This document shows positions 61,626-64,000 of a DNA stretch of 64,000 nt, piece by piece. The notes beneath the pieces are model-generated. The model worked only from the letters and a program-made list of their open reading frames with translations, was not told the origin of the DNA and ran no database searches. Each line of letters begins with the position of its first letter. Within the stretch, counting starts at the first letter, position 1. Origin of the DNA: Pseudomonas furukawaii (GTDB lineage Bacteria; Pseudomonadota; Gammaproteobacteria; Pseudomonadales; Pseudomonadaceae); contig NZ_AP014862.1 in the NCBI RefSeq assembly GCF_002355475.1, positions 3,968,001-4,032,000 of the forward strand, in the 5' to 3' direction. Both the position numbers and the translations under genes were made by a program.

Positions 61626-62471
61626 ATGAAGTTCGAAGGCACCCAGTCCTACGTCGCCACCGACGACCTCAAGCTCGCGGTGAACGCCGCCATCACCCTG
61701 CAGCGCCCGCTGCTGGTCAAGGGCGAGCCAGGCACCGGCAAGACCATGCTCGCCGAGCAACTGGCGGAAGCCTTCGGCGCCAAGCTGATCACCTGGCACA
61801 TCAAGTCCACCACCAAGGCGCACCAGGGCCTGTACGAGTACGACGCGGTGAGCCGCCTGCGCGACTCCCAGCTCAACTCCGACAAGGTCCACGACGTCCG
61901 CAACTACATCAAGAAGGGCAAGCTCTGGGAGGCCTTCGAGGCCGACGAGCGCGTGATCCTGCTGATCGACGAGATCGACAAGGCCGACATCGAGTTCCCC
62001 AACGACCTGCTGCAGGAACTCGACAAGATGGAGTTCTACGTCTACGAGACCAACGAGACCATCAAGGCCAGGCAGCGCCCGATCATCATCATCACCTCCA
62101 ACAACGAGAAGGAGCTGCCGGACGCCTTCCTGCGCCGCTGCTTCTTCCACTACATCGCCTTCCCCGACCGCGAGACGCTGAAGAAGATCGTCGACGTCCA
62201 CTACCCCAACATCAGCGGCGAACTGGTGGCCGAGGCACTGGACGTGTTCTTCGACGTGCGCAAGGTTCCCGGCCTCAAGAAGAAGCCCTCCACCAGCGAG
62301 CTGGTGGACTGGCTGAAGCTGCTGATGGCGGACAACATCGGCGAAGCGGTCCTGCGCGAGCGCGACCCGTCCAAGGCCATCCCGCCGCTGGCCGGCGCGC
62401 TGGTGAAGAACGAGCAGGACGTGATGCTGCTGGAGCGCCTGGCCTTCATGGCGCGCCGCGCGTCCCGCTGA
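61626..62471 (+). CDS. MoxR-family AAA+ ATPase
   Basis: This encodes 281 residues: Walker A GEPGTGKTM (33-41), Walker B LLIDEIDKAD (about 115-124), sensor 1 IIITSNNEKELPDAFLRRC with arginine finger. MoxR ATPases act as chaperones that insert metal cofactors or mature complexes, usually with a VWA-domain partner; such a partner starts at 62977. A start near GAGGAATCC ribosome site is clear. A small GFA-family gene separates the pair here. Confidence 0.92.
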   Translation: MKFEGTQSYVATDDLKLAVNAAITLQRPLLVKGEPGTGKTMLAEQLAEAFGAKLITWHIKSTTKAHQGLYEYDAVSRLRDSQLNSDKVHDVRNYIKKGKLWEAFEADERVILLIDEIDKADIEFPNDLLQELDKMEFYVYETNETIKARQRPIIIITSNNEKELPDAFLRRCFFHYIAFPDRETLKKIVDVHYPNISGELVAEALDVFFDVRKVPGLKKKPSTSELVDWLKLLMADNIGEAVLRERDPSKAIPPLAGALVKNEQDVMLLERLAFMARRASR

Positions 62472-62484
62472 AAGCCGCGTGTCT

Positions 62485-62507
62485 CCCCTCTCCCTCCGGG
62501 AGAGGGG
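62485..62507. repeat. CCCCTCTCCC / GGGAGAGGGG hairpin
   Basis: This is a perfect 10-bp stem with a TCC loop, 14 bp after the MoxR stop. It belongs to the same intergenic family as 41006-41100. It may protect the upstream mRNA or dampen read-through to the GFA gene. Confidence 0.75.
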
Positions 62508-62551
62508 CCGGGGGTGAGGGAAGCCCAGCCAACGCAGGAGATTTCAAATCC

Positions 62552-62947
62552 ATGCACCACGGCAGTTGCCTGTGCGGCGCGGTGAAGTATCAGATCGACG
62601 CGCCCATCGAATCCGCCACCCATTGCCATTGCAGCCAGTGCCGCAAAGGGCATGGCGCGGCCTTCGCCAGTTACGGCAACGTGCGACGCGAGCACTTCCG
62701 CTTCACCCAGGGGCAGGAGCAGGTGGCTGCGTTCCATTCCTCCCCCCACGTGACCCGGACCTTCTGCCGCCAGTGCGGCAGCAATCTGCAATGGTTCGCC
62801 GACCGCCCGCACCCCAAGTGGGTCTCGGTGGCCCTGGGCACACTGGACTCGCCCCTGGGCGAGATCCCGCAGACGCACATCTACACAGAATCCAAGGCCG
62901 ACTGGTACGCCATCGCCGACGGCCTGCCCCAGGAATCCCGTTCCTGA
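62552..62947 (+). CDS. GFA/CENP-V family zinc protein
   Basis: The 131-residue product (MHHGSCLCGAVKYQI) has the zinc-binding cysteine pattern of the glutathione-dependent formaldehyde-activating family: C-x-C (near 6-8), HCHCSQCRKGHG (about 29-40) and FCRQCGSNLQWF (about 72-83). The family includes S-hydroxymethylglutathione-forming Gfa, but most members have no proven activity. It sits between the MoxR ATPase and its VWA partner, with 29 bp to the latter. Confidence 0.88.
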   Translation: MHHGSCLCGAVKYQIDAPIESATHCHCSQCRKGHGAAFASYGNVRREHFRFTQGQEQVAAFHSSPHVTRTFCRQCGSNLQWFADRPHPKWVSVALGTLDSPLGEIPQTHIYTESKADWYAIADGLPQESRS

Positions 62948-62976
62948 GGCCCCACCGCTAGCAAGAGGGTGCAGCC

Positions 62977-64000
62977 ATGCTGCTCAACCTGTTCAACGAA
63001 ATGCGCGCCGCCAAGGTGCCGGTCTCGGTCCGCGAACTGCTGGACCTGATCAACGCGCTCAAGCACAACGTCGTCTTCGCCGACATGGACGAGTTCTACT
63101 TCCTCGCCCGCACCGTGCTGGTGAAGGATGAACGCCACTTCGACAAGTTCGACCGGGCCTTCTCCGCCTACTTCAAGGGCCTGGAAAACCTCAACCAGCA
63201 CATTGAGGCGCTGATCCCCGACGAGTGGCTGCGCAAGGAATTCGAGCGCCTGCTCACCGACGAGGAGCGCGCGCAGATTCAGTCCCTCGGCGGCCTGGAC
63301 AAGCTCATCGAGGAATTCAAGAAGCGCCTGGAAGAGCAGAAGGAACGCCACGCCGGCGGCAACAAGTGGATCGGCACCGGCGGCACCAGCCCCTTCGGCT
63401 CCGGCGGTTTCAATCCCGAGGGCATCCGCGTGGGCGATGCCGGCAAGCGCCAGGGCAAGGCGGTCAAGGTCTGGGACCAGCGCGAGTACAAGAACCTCGA
63501 CGACCAGGTGGAACTCGGCACCCGCAACATCAAGGTCGCCCTGCGCCGCCTGCGCAAGTTCGCCCGCGAAGGCGCGGCGGAAGAGCTCGACCTGGACGGC
63601 ACCATCGACCACACCGCCCGCGATGCCGGCCTGCTCAACATCCAGATGCGCCCCGAGCGGCGCAACACCGTGAAGCTCCTGCTGCTGCTGGATATCGGCG
63701 GCTCCATGGACGCCCACGTGAAGGTCTGCGAAGAGCTGTTCTCCGCCTGCAAGACCGAGTTCAAGCACCTGGAGTACTTCTACTTCCACAACTTCGTCTA
63801 CGAGTCGGTGTGGAAGAACAACCTGCGCCGCACCTCCGAGCGCACCTCCACCCAGGACCTGCTGCACAAGTACGGCCCGGACTACAAGGTGGTGTTCGTC
63901 GGCGACGCCGCCATGGCCCCCTACGAGATCACCCAGGCCGGCGGCAGCGTCGAGCACTGGAACGAGGAGCCCGGCTACGTCTGGATGAAGCGTTTCATGG
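62977..64000 (+). CDS. VWA-domain (CoxE-like) protein, 3' end outside window
   Basis: The frame opens at the ATG at 62977 (AAGAGGG 6 bases upstream) and runs off the window end with no stop, giving 341 codons. The N-terminal part (MLLNLFNEMRAAKVPVSVRELLDLINALKHNVVF) is the usual start of CoxE-like VWA proteins that pair with MoxR ATPases. A glycine-rich stretch (about 125-145) leads to the VWA fold with MIDAS motif LLLDIGGSMDAH (about 231-242). It is probably a partner of the ATPase at 61626 in assembling an unknown target. Confidence 0.9.
   Translation, partial: MLLNLFNEMRAAKVPVSVRELLDLINALKHNVVFADMDEFYFLARTVLVKDERHFDKFDRAFSAYFKGLENLNQHIEALIPDEWLRKEFERLLTDEERAQIQSLGGLDKLIEEFKKRLEEQKERHAGGNKWIGTGGTSPFGSGGFNPEGIRVGDAGKRQGKAVKVWDQREYKNLDDQVELGTRNIKVALRRLRKFAREGAAEELDLDGTIDHTARDAGLLNIQMRPERRNTVKLLLLLDIGGSMDAHVKVCEELFSACKTEFKHLEYFYFHNFVYESVWKNNLRRTSERTSTQDLLHKYGPDYKVVFVGDAAMAPYEITQAGGSVEHWNEEPGYVWMKRFM

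Overview
The window is a GC-rich chromosomal segment of a Pseudomonas. This rests on the gene content and on several local gene orders that I remember from P. aeruginosa: puuE-uraD-allA-puuD, lapG-lapD, gbuR/gbuA, aphA with an orphan polyamine-binding protein, and cysK beside a polyamine-binding protein. It also carries several families of Pseudomonas intergenic palindromes. The presence of a complete LapA adhesin/secretion system means it is not P. aeruginosa itself; I cannot name the species. I saw no rRNA, tRNA, IS element, integrase, CRISPR array or replication origin. The only phage-like item is a small lone BRO-N gene.

Layout. 1-4.5 kb: the end of a purine (urate to ureidoglycolate) degradation operon, with allantoinase (partial), OHCU decarboxylase, ureidoglycolate lyase, membrane urate hydroxylase and an NCS2 purine permease; allantoicase is not here. 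4.9-11.4 kb: two convergent Tsx-like outer-membrane channels, a periplasmic binding protein, an 8-oxoguanine-type deaminase, a moaA copy and a RutR-like TetR regulator. Together these look like a nucleobase uptake, deamination and oxidation neighbourhood (MoaA supplies the cofactor of xanthine dehydrogenase). Short near-palindromic sites recur upstream of three of its units. 11.5-14.7 kb: recQ, a YecA-family gene and a DUF454 membrane protein.

14.8-35.4 kb: the complete Lap biofilm system. It has LapG protease, LapD c-di-GMP receptor, a 112-residue protein of unknown role, the 3,954-residue LapA adhesin on the minus strand, and divergently lapE-lapB-lapC (TolC-like, ABC and membrane-fusion parts of its type I secretion machine). 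The LapG cut motif, the LapD tryptophan 125 and degenerate GGDEF/EAL motifs are all visible, so LapA retention is expected to be controlled by c-di-GMP in the known way.

35.4-51.4 kb: a DTW-domain tRNA modification enzyme, an Aer aerotaxis receptor, and a guanidinobutyrate locus (LysR, gbuA). A polar-amino-acid ABC transporter, a class II aldolase and a sodium:solute symporter follow gbuA. Then come an MBL-fold hydrolase, a compact structured leader plus 41-codon ORF with an Anr-like box (resembling the P. aeruginosa PA1414/SicX locus), a LysR/MFS pair, an acetylpolyamine deacetylase coupled to a polyamine-binding protein, and the BRO-N gene behind a palindromic leader.

51.4-64 kb: an AraC regulator, aceK, LysR with a divergent YtcJ-type exported amidohydrolase, a TorF-like porin, an EamA exporter, a second orphan polyamine-binding protein, cysK, and a MoxR ATPase / GFA enzyme / VWA protein run cut by the window end.
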